Of a stretch of 64,000 nt of DNA, positions 9,269-17,828 are shown one piece after another. A model generated the notes under the pieces. It was not told the origin of the DNA. It saw only the letters and a list, made by a program, of their open reading frames with translations, and did not search any database. Position 1 is the first letter of the stretch. The number at the start of each line of letters is the position of its first letter. The DNA lies in NCBI RefSeq assembly GCF_963422545.1, contig NZ_OY730232.1, positions 62,001 to 126,000 on the forward strand, given 5' to 3'. Source of the stretch: an uncultured Flavobacterium sp. (GTDB lineage Bacteria > Bacteroidota > Bacteroidia > Flavobacteriales > Flavobacteriaceae). A program made the position numbers and the translations under genes.

Positions 9269-10219
9269 ATGAAAGAAATAGACAATTCCGAAAAAAACAT
9301 ATTACATCCTCGAAATCTCCATCGTTCCCGTTATGATTTTGAGCTTCTTATTGCGAATTGTCCTGAATTAAAATCGCAAGTCGCCATAAACATTCACGGA
9401 ATTGAAACTATTGATTTCAGTAATCCAATTTCAGTAAAACTGCTCAACAAAGCATTATTACAAACCTACTACGATATTCAGAATTGGGATATTCCTAAAA
9501 ATTACCTTTGCCCGCCAATTCCCGGAAGAGCCGATTATATACATTATCTAGCCGATTTATTAGCCGAAACCAACAACGGAGTTATTCCAGAAGGTTCATC
9601 AGTTTTAGGTTTAGATATTGGTACAGGCGCAAACTGTATTTATCCAATTTTAGGAAATGCCATTTACAATTGGAGTTTTGTAGGCACAGATATCGACGAA
9701 AAAGCAATCGAAAATTGCAGCAAAATTATCGAAGCCAATCCGAAATTGATTGACGCCATAAGTTTACAGCAACAAACCGAATCACGCTTTATTTTCAAAA
9801 ACATCATCACGCCCGAAGATCGTTTTACTTTTACGATGTGTAATCCGCCGTTTCATTCTTCTGCCGAAGATGCAAATCAAAGTACAGTGCGCAAAGTTTC
9901 CAATTTAAATCCAAAAGAAAAGAAAAAACTAAATCCGGTTTTAAATTTTGGCGGTCACAATGCCGAGTTATGGTGCGATGGTGGCGAAATTGGTTTTGTA
10001 ACCCAAATGATTTACGAAAGTGCAAAATTTGCCATGCAGTGTTTATGGTTCACGACATTAGTTTCAAAAAGAGAGAATTTGTCAAGCATCTACAAAACAT
10101 TAAATAAAGTAAATGCAGCCTCAATCAAAACAATCGATATGGCACAAGGTCAAAAAACAAGCCGTATTGTAGCCTGGACTTTTTTAAGTGAAGAACAACA
10201 GAAAAAGTGGACCATTTAA
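9269..10219 (+). CDS. rlmF: 23S rRNA (adenine(1618)-N(6))-methyltransferase
   Basis: Methylates N6 of A1618 (E. coli numbering) in 23S rRNA using S-adenosylmethionine. The fold is a Rossmann methyltransferase: motif I is GLDIGTGANCIYP (about residues 114-126), the acidic strand is FVGTDIDEKAI, and the catalytic N6-adenine motif is CNPPFHSS (about 190-197). The N-terminal HPRNLHRSRYDF block is typical of RlmF. Length 316 is within the family range. It has its own promoter box at 9245 and no operon partner. Confidence is high. Confidence 0.93.
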   Translation: MKEIDNSEKNILHPRNLHRSRYDFELLIANCPELKSQVAINIHGIETIDFSNPISVKLLNKALLQTYYDIQNWDIPKNYLCPPIPGRADYIHYLADLLAETNNGVIPEGSSVLGLDIGTGANCIYPILGNAIYNWSFVGTDIDEKAIENCSKIIEANPKLIDAISLQQQTESRFIFKNIITPEDRFTFTMCNPPFHSSAEDANQSTVRKVSNLNPKEKKKLNPVLNFGGHNAELWCDGGEIGFVTQMIYESAKFAMQCLWFTTLVSKRENLSSIYKTLNKVNAASIKTIDMAQGQKTSRIVAWTFLSEEQQKKWTI

Positions 10220-10299
10220 AACACTGATTTACAGCACTAAAACTTGATTTTATAATTTACTTTTGCTACATTTAGTATAAACTATTTAAAATCAATATC

Positions 10300-10539
10300 A
10301 TGGCAGATTATATTGGTTACCTGGCATCATTTTTTATTGTAGGAGGTTTTCTGTTGAAAGATCTCAGAACAATACGCTTTATCAATCTCTTCGGATGTAT
10401 TTGTTTTGTTCTTTACGGCATCTTTTTAAAAGACTATAAAGATTTTAGCCAATGGCTTTTACCCGTAATTATTCCAAATGCTATTTTAGCAATCGTACAA
10501 ATCTATCATTTAACCGTAAAAGATCCTAAGAGATTGTAA
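10300..10539 (+). CDS. Small inner-membrane protein, YgjV-like
   Basis: A 79-residue protein with three predicted membrane helices: YIGYLASFFIVGGFLL, FINLFGCICFVLYGIF and LLPVIIPNAILAIVQIY. The pattern resembles the YgjV (Imp-YgjV) family of small membrane proteins, whose function is unknown. A weak TACATTTA box lies in the sequence shortly before the ATG. The gene is short but its hydrophobic pattern and start region make it credible. Confidence 0.6.
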   Translation: MADYIGYLASFFIVGGFLLKDLRTIRFINLFGCICFVLYGIFLKDYKDFSQWLLPVIIPNAILAIVQIYHLTVKDPKRL

Positions 10540-10592
10540 TTCTGATATTTTAACTGTATTATTCTTAGTACCTTTAAAGTAAATTGAATCTC

Positions 10593-11537
10593 ATGAGTAC
10601 GCCAAAAATATTTTTCAGACTTATATTGTTTCTTTTACTTGCAAGCTGCGCTTCATCTAAAAAAGCAAAATTTGAGGATTATGTTTTCAAGACAAAATCA
10701 GAGAAGCAAGCCTATTTAAGTTCCTACGACAAAGCTTTAAAACTTTGGGATATTCCTTATACTGAAGAGAATATAAAAACCAGCTTTGGAACAGCACACA
10801 TTATAATTGCAGGTCCACAAAACGGCAAAGATATTGTTCTGCTCCACGGAATGGATGCCAGCTCAACAATGTGGTACCCCAATATTAAAACCTTAGCCAA
10901 AAACCATCACATTTATACCATCGATTTTTTGATGGAACCCGGCAAATCTACCTTAACAGCAAAACCACTTTCAACAGACAAAATAATAATTTGGTACAAC
11001 GAAATCTTCGCACATTACAATTTAAAGAAATTTGATATTGTAGCTGCTTCTCGTGGTGGCTGGATTGCTACATTATTGGCTACTCAAAAAACAAGTTCAA
11101 TTGATAAAATAGTTTTACTAAGCCCTGCTCAAACCTTTAAATTTATTGATAAAGTAAGAAAAACATCCTCTGCATTAATGCTAAAACTATTTCCGAGTGA
11201 AAAGAAATTCGAAAAAACACTGGTAACATTTTCTACTCATCCTGAAAAAATTAGTCCAATCTATAAAAGGCAATTTTATCTCGCTAACAAATATGCAAAA
11301 TCAAATTCAAGCATGCTGAAAATGACACCTTTTTCAGATGATGAATTAAAATCAATTTCAAATCCGGTTTTGGTATTAATTGGTAATCATGACGTCGTCA
11401 ATTCCGAAGAAAGCTTAGAACGCGCACAAAAATATTTACCAAATTGTAAAATACAAATGGTAAAAGATGCAGGACATTTTTTAAGTATAGATCAATCAAA
11501 AATTGTAAATGATGCCATGATTGATTTTTTAAAATAG
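10593..11537 (+). CDS. Alpha/beta-hydrolase lipoprotein
   Basis: A predicted envelope-anchored hydrolase. The start at ATG 10593 (rather than TTG 10584) gives a lipoprotein signal, LLFLLLASC, with Cys at about residue 19. The alpha/beta-hydrolase landmarks are an oxyanion-loop motif LLHGMD, a nucleophile elbow VAASRGGW (Ser in A-S-R-G-G, a relaxed GxSxG), acid-bearing LIGNHDVVN and catalytic His in DAGHFLS near the C-terminus. The full catalytic triad can therefore be placed. Substrate unknown; class is esterase/lipase-like. It stands alone between rather ordinary genes. Confidence 0.8.
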   Translation: MSTPKIFFRLILFLLLASCASSKKAKFEDYVFKTKSEKQAYLSSYDKALKLWDIPYTEENIKTSFGTAHIIIAGPQNGKDIVLLHGMDASSTMWYPNIKTLAKNHHIYTIDFLMEPGKSTLTAKPLSTDKIIIWYNEIFAHYNLKKFDIVAASRGGWIATLLATQKTSSIDKIVLLSPAQTFKFIDKVRKTSSALMLKLFPSEKKFEKTLVTFSTHPEKISPIYKRQFYLANKYAKSNSSMLKMTPFSDDELKSISNPVLVLIGNHDVVNSEESLERAQKYLPNCKIQMVKDAGHFLSIDQSKIVNDAMIDFLK

Positions 11538-11560
11538 GTCAAATAAAATTAATGATTTTT

Positions 11561-11610
11561 GCCACAAATTTTCACGAATTAATTTTAAATCAATTCGTGA
11601 AATTCGCGGC
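11561..11610. repeat. Palindromic repeat (GCCACGAATT type)
   Basis: GCCACAAATTTTCACGAATT pairs imperfectly with AATTCGTGAAATTCGCGGC across a short loop, between the hydrolase lipoprotein and uvrB. It is one copy of the dispersed palindrome family of this window. Confidence 0.65.
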
Positions 11611-11682
11611 AACCTTTTTTTATCTTTTTTATAGAAATCAAACTTTGTATCTTTACAAAACTAATCTTTTCATCAGTCAAAA

Positions 11683-13674
11683 ATGAATTTCCAAGTATCC
11701 TCAGAGTATAGTCCAAAAGGCGATCAGCCGCAAGCTATTGAAAAACTTTCGCAAGGTATTGTAGACGGCGAAAAATATCAGACATTATTAGGAGTTACCG
11801 GATCCGGAAAAACATTTACTGTTGCAAACGTTATTCAGGAAGTTCAAAAACCCACTTTAGTTTTGGCACACAACAAAACTTTGGCGGCGCAGTTATATTC
11901 TGAATTCAAACAATTTTTCCCAAATAACGCAGTTGAATATTTCGTATCCTACTACGATTATTACCAACCTGAGGCTTTTATGCCGGTAACAGGAGTTTTT
12001 ATTGAAAAAGATTTATCTATCAATGAAGAACTTGAAAAAATGCGTTTAAGCACTACTTCTTCCCTACTTTCCGGACGAAGAGATATATTAGTTGTAGCAT
12101 CCGTTTCTTGTTTATATGGTATTGGAAATCCTGTAGAATTTCAGAAAAACGTAATTGAAATTTCAAGAGATCAGGTAATTTCCAGAACAAAATTATTACA
12201 CAGTTTAGTACAAAGTTTATACTCCAGAACCGAAGCCGATTTTACACCCGGAACATTCAGAATCAAAGGCGATACAGTAGAAGTTTATCCAAGTTATGCC
12301 GACGATGCTTTTAGAATTCACTTTTTTGGAGATGAAATTGAAGAAATAGAATCATTTGATGCTAAGACTTCTCATGTTATTGAAAAATTCCAAAGACTAA
12401 CGATTTATCCCGCCAATATGTTTGTGACTTCTCCGGATGTTCTGCAAGGCGCTATTTGGGAAATTCAACAGGATTTAGTCAAACAAGTCGATTATTTTAA
12501 AGAAATCGGAAAACATCTCGAAGCAAAACGTTTAGAAGAACGAACCAATTTTGACTTAGAAATGATTCGCGAATTAGGATATTGCTCAGGAATTGAAAAC
12601 TATTCAAGATATCTTGACGGAAGAGAAGCCGGGACAAGACCTTTCTGTTTGTTAGATTATTTTCCTGATGATTATTTGATGGTCGTCGACGAAAGTCACG
12701 TTACGATATCGCAAGTTCATGCCATGTACGGCGGTGACCGCAGCCGAAAAGAAAACTTAGTAGAATATGGTTTCCGTTTACCTGCAGCAATGGACAACAG
12801 ACCTTTGAAATTTGAAGAGTTTGAAGCCATGCAAAACCAGGTAATTTATGTATCAGCAACTCCTGCCGATTATGAATTGCAAAAAACAGACGGTATTTAC
12901 GTAGAACAAGTAATTCGTCCAACAGGATTATTAGACCCAATTATAGAAATAAGACCAAGTTTGAATCAAATCGATGATTTGATTGAGGAAATTCAGGTTC
13001 GCTGTGAGTTAGACGAAAGAGTTTTAGTAACTACTTTAACCAAAAGAATGGCCGAAGAATTAGCTAAATACCTAACCAAAGTAAACATTCGTTGTCGATA
13101 TATTCACTCTGATGTTGATACTCTGGAACGTATAGAAATTATGCAGGATTTACGAAAAGGTATTTTTGACGTTTTAATTGGTGTAAACTTACTTCGTGAA
13201 GGTCTTGATTTACCTGAAGTTTCGCTAGTTGCAATTCTTGATGCTGACAAAGAAGGTTTTCTTCGTAGTCATAGATCTTTAACGCAAACTATTGGTCGTG
13301 CGGCGAGAAACCTAAACGGAAAAGCGATTATGTATGCTGACAAGATTACGGCAAGTATGCAGAAAACAATCGATGAAACAAATTATCGAAGAACCAAACA
13401 GATAAACTTTAACGTTGAAAACGGTATTACACCACAAGCTTTAAACAAAAAAATCGATAGTGCATTTACTAAAAATCCGTTGGTAGAATTTGAATTAGGA
13501 CATACTTTATCTATGGCTGCCGAACCGGAAACTGCTTATTTATCGAAAAATGATTTAGAGAAAATGATTCGCGAAAAACGTAAATCAATGGAAAAAGCAG
13601 CTAAAGAATTAGACTTTTTACAAGCTGCAAAATTACGTGACGATATTAAAAAACTTCAGGAACAATTGCCTTAA
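11683..13674 (+). CDS. uvrB: Excinuclease ABC subunit B
   Basis: Nucleotide-excision repair helicase-like protein that verifies damage and hands it to UvrC; forms UvrA2B2. Walker A is GVTGSGKTFT (about residues 38-47); the beta-hairpin damage-probing region YYDYYQPEAFMP is at about 92-103; the DEAD-like box is VVDESHV (about 337-343); helicase motif VI is QTIGRAARN (about 535-543). A C-terminal UVR domain for UvrC contact is present (EKAAKELDFLQAAKLRDDI). Length 663 is standard. Its stop overlaps by four bases the stop of the converging TerB-like gene on the other strand. Confidence 0.97.
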   Translation: MNFQVSSEYSPKGDQPQAIEKLSQGIVDGEKYQTLLGVTGSGKTFTVANVIQEVQKPTLVLAHNKTLAAQLYSEFKQFFPNNAVEYFVSYYDYYQPEAFMPVTGVFIEKDLSINEELEKMRLSTTSSLLSGRRDILVVASVSCLYGIGNPVEFQKNVIEISRDQVISRTKLLHSLVQSLYSRTEADFTPGTFRIKGDTVEVYPSYADDAFRIHFFGDEIEEIESFDAKTSHVIEKFQRLTIYPANMFVTSPDVLQGAIWEIQQDLVKQVDYFKEIGKHLEAKRLEERTNFDLEMIRELGYCSGIENYSRYLDGREAGTRPFCLLDYFPDDYLMVVDESHVTISQVHAMYGGDRSRKENLVEYGFRLPAAMDNRPLKFEEFEAMQNQVIYVSATPADYELQKTDGIYVEQVIRPTGLLDPIIEIRPSLNQIDDLIEEIQVRCELDERVLVTTLTKRMAEELAKYLTKVNIRCRYIHSDVDTLERIEIMQDLRKGIFDVLIGVNLLREGLDLPEVSLVAILDADKEGFLRSHRSLTQTIGRAARNLNGKAIMYADKITASMQKTIDETNYRRTKQINFNVENGITPQALNKKIDSAFTKNPLVEFELGHTLSMAAEPETAYLSKNDLEKMIREKRKSMEKAAKELDFLQAAKLRDDIKKLQEQLP

Positions 13675-14073
13675 TTGTGCTGTTCCTGAAAAACTTTCAA
13701 TAAAACTTTAGGATCAATCATAGCATTTGGAGCTTTTTTCATCAAATCTAAAACGCGTTTTACAGCACCCGGATTCAATCCCATTTCAATCGCAATCTGC
13801 TGAATTGCTGTTGCTTCTTTTTCATGCAAAACGCCATCGCAATGCATAATCAAAGCCAGTCTGTAAAACTGCTGAATACGCTGAAATTCTGATTTTATAA
13901 TTACATGCTCACTTTCCTGATGAAATAAATCTTTAAAAAACCTCATACCCAATATTTAGTTCTTGAGCTACAAGCCACAAAAAATCATATTCTCTTTTAT
14001 GCAGTTTGCCGTCAACGGTAGAAAAAGCAATCATTTCTAAAAGTAAACTTATCTTTTCTGTCTCGGTATTCAT
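13671..14073 (-). pseudogene. TerB-like (tellurite-resistance-family) protein split by a single-base frameshift
   Basis: Two overlapping minus-strand frames together make one TerB-like protein of about 133 residues. The first (start ATG 14073, stop 13933, 46 residues) has ISLLLEMIAFSTVDGKLHKR; the second (to 13671) has LALIMHCDGVLHEKEATAI, a second copy of the same acidic D-G-x-L-H motif. The junction is a run of six T on the coding strand (bases 13940-13935): removing one T restores the reading GYEVFKDLFH without a stop. Either the gene is inactivated by a homopolymer slip, the base is a sequencing error, or expression requires a +1 shift. Family function is unclear. Homologues beside uvrB are sometimes mislabelled as excinuclease subunits. 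Confidence 0.75.
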
Positions 14074-14129
14074 CAATTTATTATTTTTAGCTAAATTATT
14101 GTTTTTAAATCTAAAACGCAAAAGAACTC

Positions 14130-14933
14130 ATGATTCGAGTATTCTTATTTTCTATTTTACTTTGGATAACCTTTGCAGGGAATGCACAGCAAAGCACTGC
14201 TTCAAAAAACGTATCAACTTTTACAATTGATGCCCCTCAATTAAAAACTGCCAAAAAAATCTGGATATATCTTCCCGAAAATTATTCGGCTTCAGCCAAA
14301 AAAAAATACAGCGTGATTTATATGCACGATGCTCAAAATTTATTTGATGCGAAAACTTCTTTTGTTGGCGAATGGAATGTCGACGAAAAATTAGATAGTT
14401 TGAAAGCCCAGGTAATTGTCGTGGGAATCGAACATGGAAATGAAAAACGTATCGACGAATTAACTCCTTTTAAAAATGAAAAATACGGCGGAGGAAATGC
14501 CGATAATTACTTAGAATTTATCGTAAAAACACTAAAACCGTATATTGATAAAAACTACAGAACCAAAACAAAAGCCAAGAATACCATTATTTTTGGAAGC
14601 TCACTTGGCGGTTTAGTTTCTTATTATGGAGCTTTGAAATATCCTGAAGTATTTGGTAAAGCAGGCGTTTTTTCGCCTTCATTTTGGTATACAAATGACA
14701 TTTACACTTTAACTGAAAAAGCCCCAAAAATTAAAACTAAATTTTACTTTTTGTGCGGTGATAAAGAAGATGAAAATATGGTGAAAGATATGACCAAAAT
14801 GGAAAAATTATTAGACACAAAACGCTGTTATTGCCTTCATCTTACGAAATCAAGAGTTGTAAAGGGCGGCGAACATAACGAAAAACTCTGGCGAGACGGA
14901 TTTGTAAAAGCGGTACTTTGGCTTGGTTATTAA
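14130..14933 (+). CDS. Exported alpha/beta-hydrolase, esterase (Fes/IroE-like, PF00756 type)
   Basis: A predicted secreted esterase. A signal peptide (VFLFSILLWITFAGNAQ) is followed by a PF00756-type core: KKIWIYLPENYSASAKKKY, VIYMHDAQNLFD, and the nucleophile elbow IFGSSLGGLVS (GxSxG serine at about residue 154). The acid is probably in CGDKEDE and the base in GGEHNEKLW near the C-terminus. Relatives hydrolyse siderophore esters or simple esters; specificity cannot be read here. It is followed 21 bases later by the dipeptide epimerase gene and may be co-transcribed with it. Confidence 0.85.
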   Translation: MIRVFLFSILLWITFAGNAQQSTASKNVSTFTIDAPQLKTAKKIWIYLPENYSASAKKKYSVIYMHDAQNLFDAKTSFVGEWNVDEKLDSLKAQVIVVGIEHGNEKRIDELTPFKNEKYGGGNADNYLEFIVKTLKPYIDKNYRTKTKAKNTIIFGSSLGGLVSYYGALKYPEVFGKAGVFSPSFWYTNDIYTLTEKAPKIKTKFYFLCGDKEDENMVKDMTKMEKLLDTKRCYCLHLTKSRVVKGGEHNEKLWRDGFVKAVLWLGY

Positions 14934-14954
14934 ACTTAAACAATCGAATTAATT

Positions 14955-15965
14955 ATGGAACTAATTTTAAGAGAATACAATCTAAAACTAAAACATACTT
15001 TTACTATTTCAAGAGAATCAATTGATTTTCAGCCTTCCTTAATTGTAGAACTCAAAAGTGAAGGTTATTCAGGTTTTGGAGAAGCCACTTCAAATCCGTA
15101 TTACAAAACAACAGTTCCAATGATGATCGAAGATTTAGAAGAAATCAGAAGCATTATTGAAGCTACAAAAAATGAAACTCCAGATGAATTTTGGGCAAAA
15201 ATGTATCCGTATTTAAAAGACGATATGTTTGCTTTGTGCGCTTTAGATTTGGCTTATAATGATTTATACGCGCGTAAAAAAGGCAAAAAATTATACGAAT
15301 TATGGAATTACACAACCGAAAGAAATCCGCTTACAGATTATACAATTGGGATTGCTTCTATAGATAAAATGGTTTCAAAAATGCAGGAACTTCCCTGGCC
15401 TATTTACAAAATTAAACTGGGAACCAAAGAAGATATTGCAATCGTAAAAGAACTTAGAAAACACACCAATGCCATTTTTAGAATTGATGCCAATTGTGGT
15501 TGGGGTGTTGACGAAACCATAAATAATGCGATCGAATTAAAGAAATTAGGTGTTGAATTTCTTGAACAGCCTCTGAAAGCAGATAATTGGGAAGCTCATA
15601 AAGAAGTTTTCAAACATTCGGTTTTACCAATAATCGCCGATGAAAGCTGTATCATTGAGGAAGATGTGGCAAAGTGTTTCAATCATTTTCATGGTGTAAA
15701 TGTAAAACTGGTTAAATGTGGCGGATTAACTCCGGGAAAACGCATGATCGAAGAAGCTAAAAAACTTGGACTGAGAACAATGGTTGGCTGCATGACGGAA
15801 TCAACAGTAGGAATCTCTGCTATTGCTCATTTATTACCTCAATTGGATTATGTTGATATGGACGGCGCATTACTTTTGGATGAAGATATTGCAACCGGAG
15901 TCAAGATAAAAGATGGTATTATTCAATATTCTGATTTAAACGGAACAGGAGTTACTTTAATTTAA
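14955..15965 (+). CDS. Dipeptide epimerase (L-Ala-D/L-Glu epimerase type), enolase superfamily
   Basis: Predicted to epimerise the alpha carbon of dipeptides, classically L-Ala-D-Glu from recycled peptidoglycan. All enolase-superfamily landmarks are present: the KxK acid/base pair in YKIKLGTKED, metal ligands in FRIDANCGW, EQPL and IADES, and the second catalytic lysine in VNVKLVKCGG. The C-terminal CMTESTVGISA is typical of the Ala-Glu epimerase branch. Length 336 is normal. The next gene starts five bases after its stop, a tight operon. Exact dipeptide preference varies widely in this subgroup and is not predictable here. Confidence 0.88.
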   Translation: MELILREYNLKLKHTFTISRESIDFQPSLIVELKSEGYSGFGEATSNPYYKTTVPMMIEDLEEIRSIIEATKNETPDEFWAKMYPYLKDDMFALCALDLAYNDLYARKKGKKLYELWNYTTERNPLTDYTIGIASIDKMVSKMQELPWPIYKIKLGTKEDIAIVKELRKHTNAIFRIDANCGWGVDETINNAIELKKLGVEFLEQPLKADNWEAHKEVFKHSVLPIIADESCIIEEDVAKCFNHFHGVNVKLVKCGGLTPGKRMIEEAKKLGLRTMVGCMTESTVGISAIAHLLPQLDYVDMDGALLLDEDIATGVKIKDGIIQYSDLNGTGVTLI

Positions 15966-15970
15966 GCTTT

Positions 15971-16999
15971 ATGAATGTCAATCAATTTCCGGATAGAATT
16001 ATCGAAATCGACCAAAAACAATATTTGTATTTTGGTGGAACAGCTTATTTGGGATTGCCTAAAAATAAAGTTTTTCAGGAATTGGTCATAAAAAATATCC
16101 AGAAATGGGGAACGACTTACGGAAGCTCCAGAAGCGCCAATATAAAACTTACCGCTTTTGAAAAAGGCGAAACTTTTCTGGCCAAACACATAAAAGCAGA
16201 AGCGGCTGTCACCGTTTCGTCTGGAATGCTTGCCGGAAAACTTGTAATAGAACAATTAAAAAAACAAACAGATTCTTTCTTTCATTTTCCGGATAATCAT
16301 CCTGCGATTCAAGTAGACAATAGTTTACCTGTATTTATAGACAATAGAATAAATCCAAGATTACTGGATTCTAAATCAGAGAAAATTACATTTCTGGCTG
16401 ATGCCGTTACGGGTTTTCAAACCGAGGCGATCGACTTATCGATTTTGGCTTCAATTCCACATCATAAAGAGATTACTTTAGTTATTGATGAATCTCATTC
16501 ACTTGGGGTTTTAGGCAAAAATGGCTGCGGAATTTATTCTGAAATTAACTTTCCGATTAAGAAAAAAATCATGGTTTCGTCTTTAGGAAAAGCTTTTGGT
16601 TTAACAGGCGGAGTAATTGCAAGTGATGCTTCGTTTATCAATCAAATCCATCATTTAAATACTTTTATTTCTGCTGCGGGAATGAATCCGGCTTTTGTGC
16701 AAACATTGGCTGATGCCGAAGATCTTTACAAAACGCAGCATCAAATATTAATTGAGAATCTAAATTATATCGATACTTTATTAATCAAAAACGATGTTAT
16801 CAAATTCGATAAAAGCTATCCTTTAATTTATTTAAAAAATGGAAATCTTATCGAGGTCCTGAAAGCAAATAAGATCATAATTGCCAACTTTAAATATCAG
16901 GAAAACTCAGATAACCTAAATCGAATTGTAATCACGGCTAATCATCTCAAAGAAGATTTAGACCAATTAATAAGCATCATAAACGACTATAATTCCTAA
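15971..16999 (+). CDS. PLP-dependent alpha-oxoamine-synthase-like / class II aminotransferase-fold enzyme
   Basis: A fold-type I PLP enzyme resembling 8-amino-7-oxononanoate synthase and KBL. The PLP-binding aspartate/histidine block is VIDESHSLGVLG (about residues 171-182) and the Schiff-base lysine lies in VSSLGKAFGLTGG (about 201-213). The N-terminal YLYFGGTAYLGLPKN and TTYGSSRSANIK match the substrate-binding region of the family. At 342 residues it is shorter than BioF (about 385). No biotin genes are nearby; the five-base spacing behind a dipeptide epimerase suggests a role in dipeptide or amino-acid salvage instead (inference). True reaction unknown. Confidence 0.75.
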   Translation: MNVNQFPDRIIEIDQKQYLYFGGTAYLGLPKNKVFQELVIKNIQKWGTTYGSSRSANIKLTAFEKGETFLAKHIKAEAAVTVSSGMLAGKLVIEQLKKQTDSFFHFPDNHPAIQVDNSLPVFIDNRINPRLLDSKSEKITFLADAVTGFQTEAIDLSILASIPHHKEITLVIDESHSLGVLGKNGCGIYSEINFPIKKKIMVSSLGKAFGLTGGVIASDASFINQIHHLNTFISAAGMNPAFVQTLADAEDLYKTQHQILIENLNYIDTLLIKNDVIKFDKSYPLIYLKNGNLIEVLKANKIIIANFKYQENSDNLNRIVITANHLKEDLDQLISIINDYNS

Positions 17000-17015
17000 A
17001 TTAAGGTGAAAGTTA

Positions 17016-17078
17016 GCCACGAATTCACGAATTTTTACAATTGTATTGATTTTAAAATTTAATTCGTGAATTCGTGGC
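17016..17078. repeat. Palindromic repeat (GCCACGAATT type)
   Basis: GCCACGAATTCACGAATT pairs perfectly with AATTCGTGAATTCGTGGC around a 27-base loop that itself is AT-rich. It lies between the PLP enzyme gene and the DUF1456 gene. Confidence 0.75.
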
Positions 17079-17141
17079 GAAAAAAGATTAAAGCACTTCC
17101 AGTTCTTAGACTAAAATTGTAATCAAATTAGTTTTAAAACG

Positions 17142-17149
17142 TACCTTTG
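17142..17149 (+). promoter_or_regulatory. -7 promoter box of the DUF1456 gene
   Basis: TACCTTTG fits TAnnTTTG, 15 bases before the ATG. Confidence 0.5.
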
Positions 17150-17163
17150 TAAAAAATTAAACA

Positions 17164-17622
17164 ATGACGAACAACGATATATTAAAGAAACTTCGCGTGG
17201 CATTGATGCTCCGTGATGACCAAATAGTTGAAATTTTAGAATTAGTAGATTTTAGAATTTCAAAATCAGAATTGGGTGCTTTTTTTAGAGCCGAAGATCA
17301 TGAAAATTACATGGAATGTGGTGATCAGGTTTTAAGAAACTTCTTAAACGGACTGGTAATTCATTTAAGAGGAACAAAAGAAAATCCTAAAAACCCTAAT
17401 GATGTTTTAGCTAAGCATAAAGCAGAGATTCCAAAGAAAGAAACTTCTAAAGATAGACCTGAGTTTAAAGCTGCTCCAAAAGATTCTGAAAGAGCAAGAG
17501 GCGATAAAGCTCCTTCTAAATCTGGTCCGGCAGCTAAAAAGCCTTTCAAGAAAAAACCTGCTGCACCAAAAATTCAGGTTGTAGAGAAAGTGGTTTACAA
17601 AAACGGTAAGAATAAAAAATAA
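17164..17622 (+). CDS. DUF1456 (YehS-like) family protein
   Basis: A 152-residue cytoplasmic protein. The N-terminal 75 residues match DUF1456: MTNNDILKKLRVALMLRDDQ and the second half-repeat LGAFFRAEDHENYMECGDQ, with the family's LRNFLNGLVIHLRG ending. The rest is a lysine/proline/alanine-rich, probably disordered tail (KSGPAAKKPFKKKPAAP) of the sort that binds nucleic acid. Function unknown; the basic tail suggests RNA or DNA contact (inference). Own promoter box at 17142. Confidence 0.85.
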   Translation: MTNNDILKKLRVALMLRDDQIVEILELVDFRISKSELGAFFRAEDHENYMECGDQVLRNFLNGLVIHLRGTKENPKNPNDVLAKHKAEIPKKETSKDRPEFKAAPKDSERARGDKAPSKSGPAAKKPFKKKPAAPKIQVVEKVVYKNGKNKK

Positions 17623-17668
17623 TTAACTACAATCCTTGTAGTTATTAGAGGATACACCAAGTTTTTTA

Positions 17669-17727
17669 GCCACGAATTCACGAATTATTTTCAAAGATTA
17701 TCAAAAAATAATTCGTGAATTCGTGGC
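17669..17727. repeat. Palindromic repeat (GCCACGAATT type)
   Basis: GCCACGAATTCACGAATTATT pairs with AATAATTCGTGAATTCGTGGC; nearly identical in its arms to the copy at 17016, 590 bases away, but with a different loop. Confidence 0.75.
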
Positions 17728-17771
17728 TATTATTTTTTTTATAAATTCATTGCGTGCATTGCGCTTAAACC

Positions 17772-17803
17772 AAAAAAAATCCATTCCTAACGGAATGGAT
17801 TTT
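17772..17803 (-). terminator. Intrinsic terminator of sucC
   Basis: On the minus strand AAAATCCATTCC-GTTA-GGAATGGATTTT is a perfect 12-bp stem followed by a run of eight T, 26 bases after the sucC stop. Confidence 0.85.
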
Positions 17804-17828
17804 CTATATAATGATATTTCTTATTTAA

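Noticed and set aside
13933..13950. Programmed +1 frameshift in the TerB-like gene, as in prfB
   Set aside because: There is no Shine-Dalgarno-like stimulator and no known programmed shift in this family; a one-base slip in a T6 run is simpler. It is kept only as a possibility in the finding.
15971..16999. Naming the PLP enzyme BioF
   Set aside because: The fold and lysine motif fit the family, but it is short, biotin genes are absent nearby and it is coupled to a dipeptide epimerase; a BioF label would overstate the evidence.
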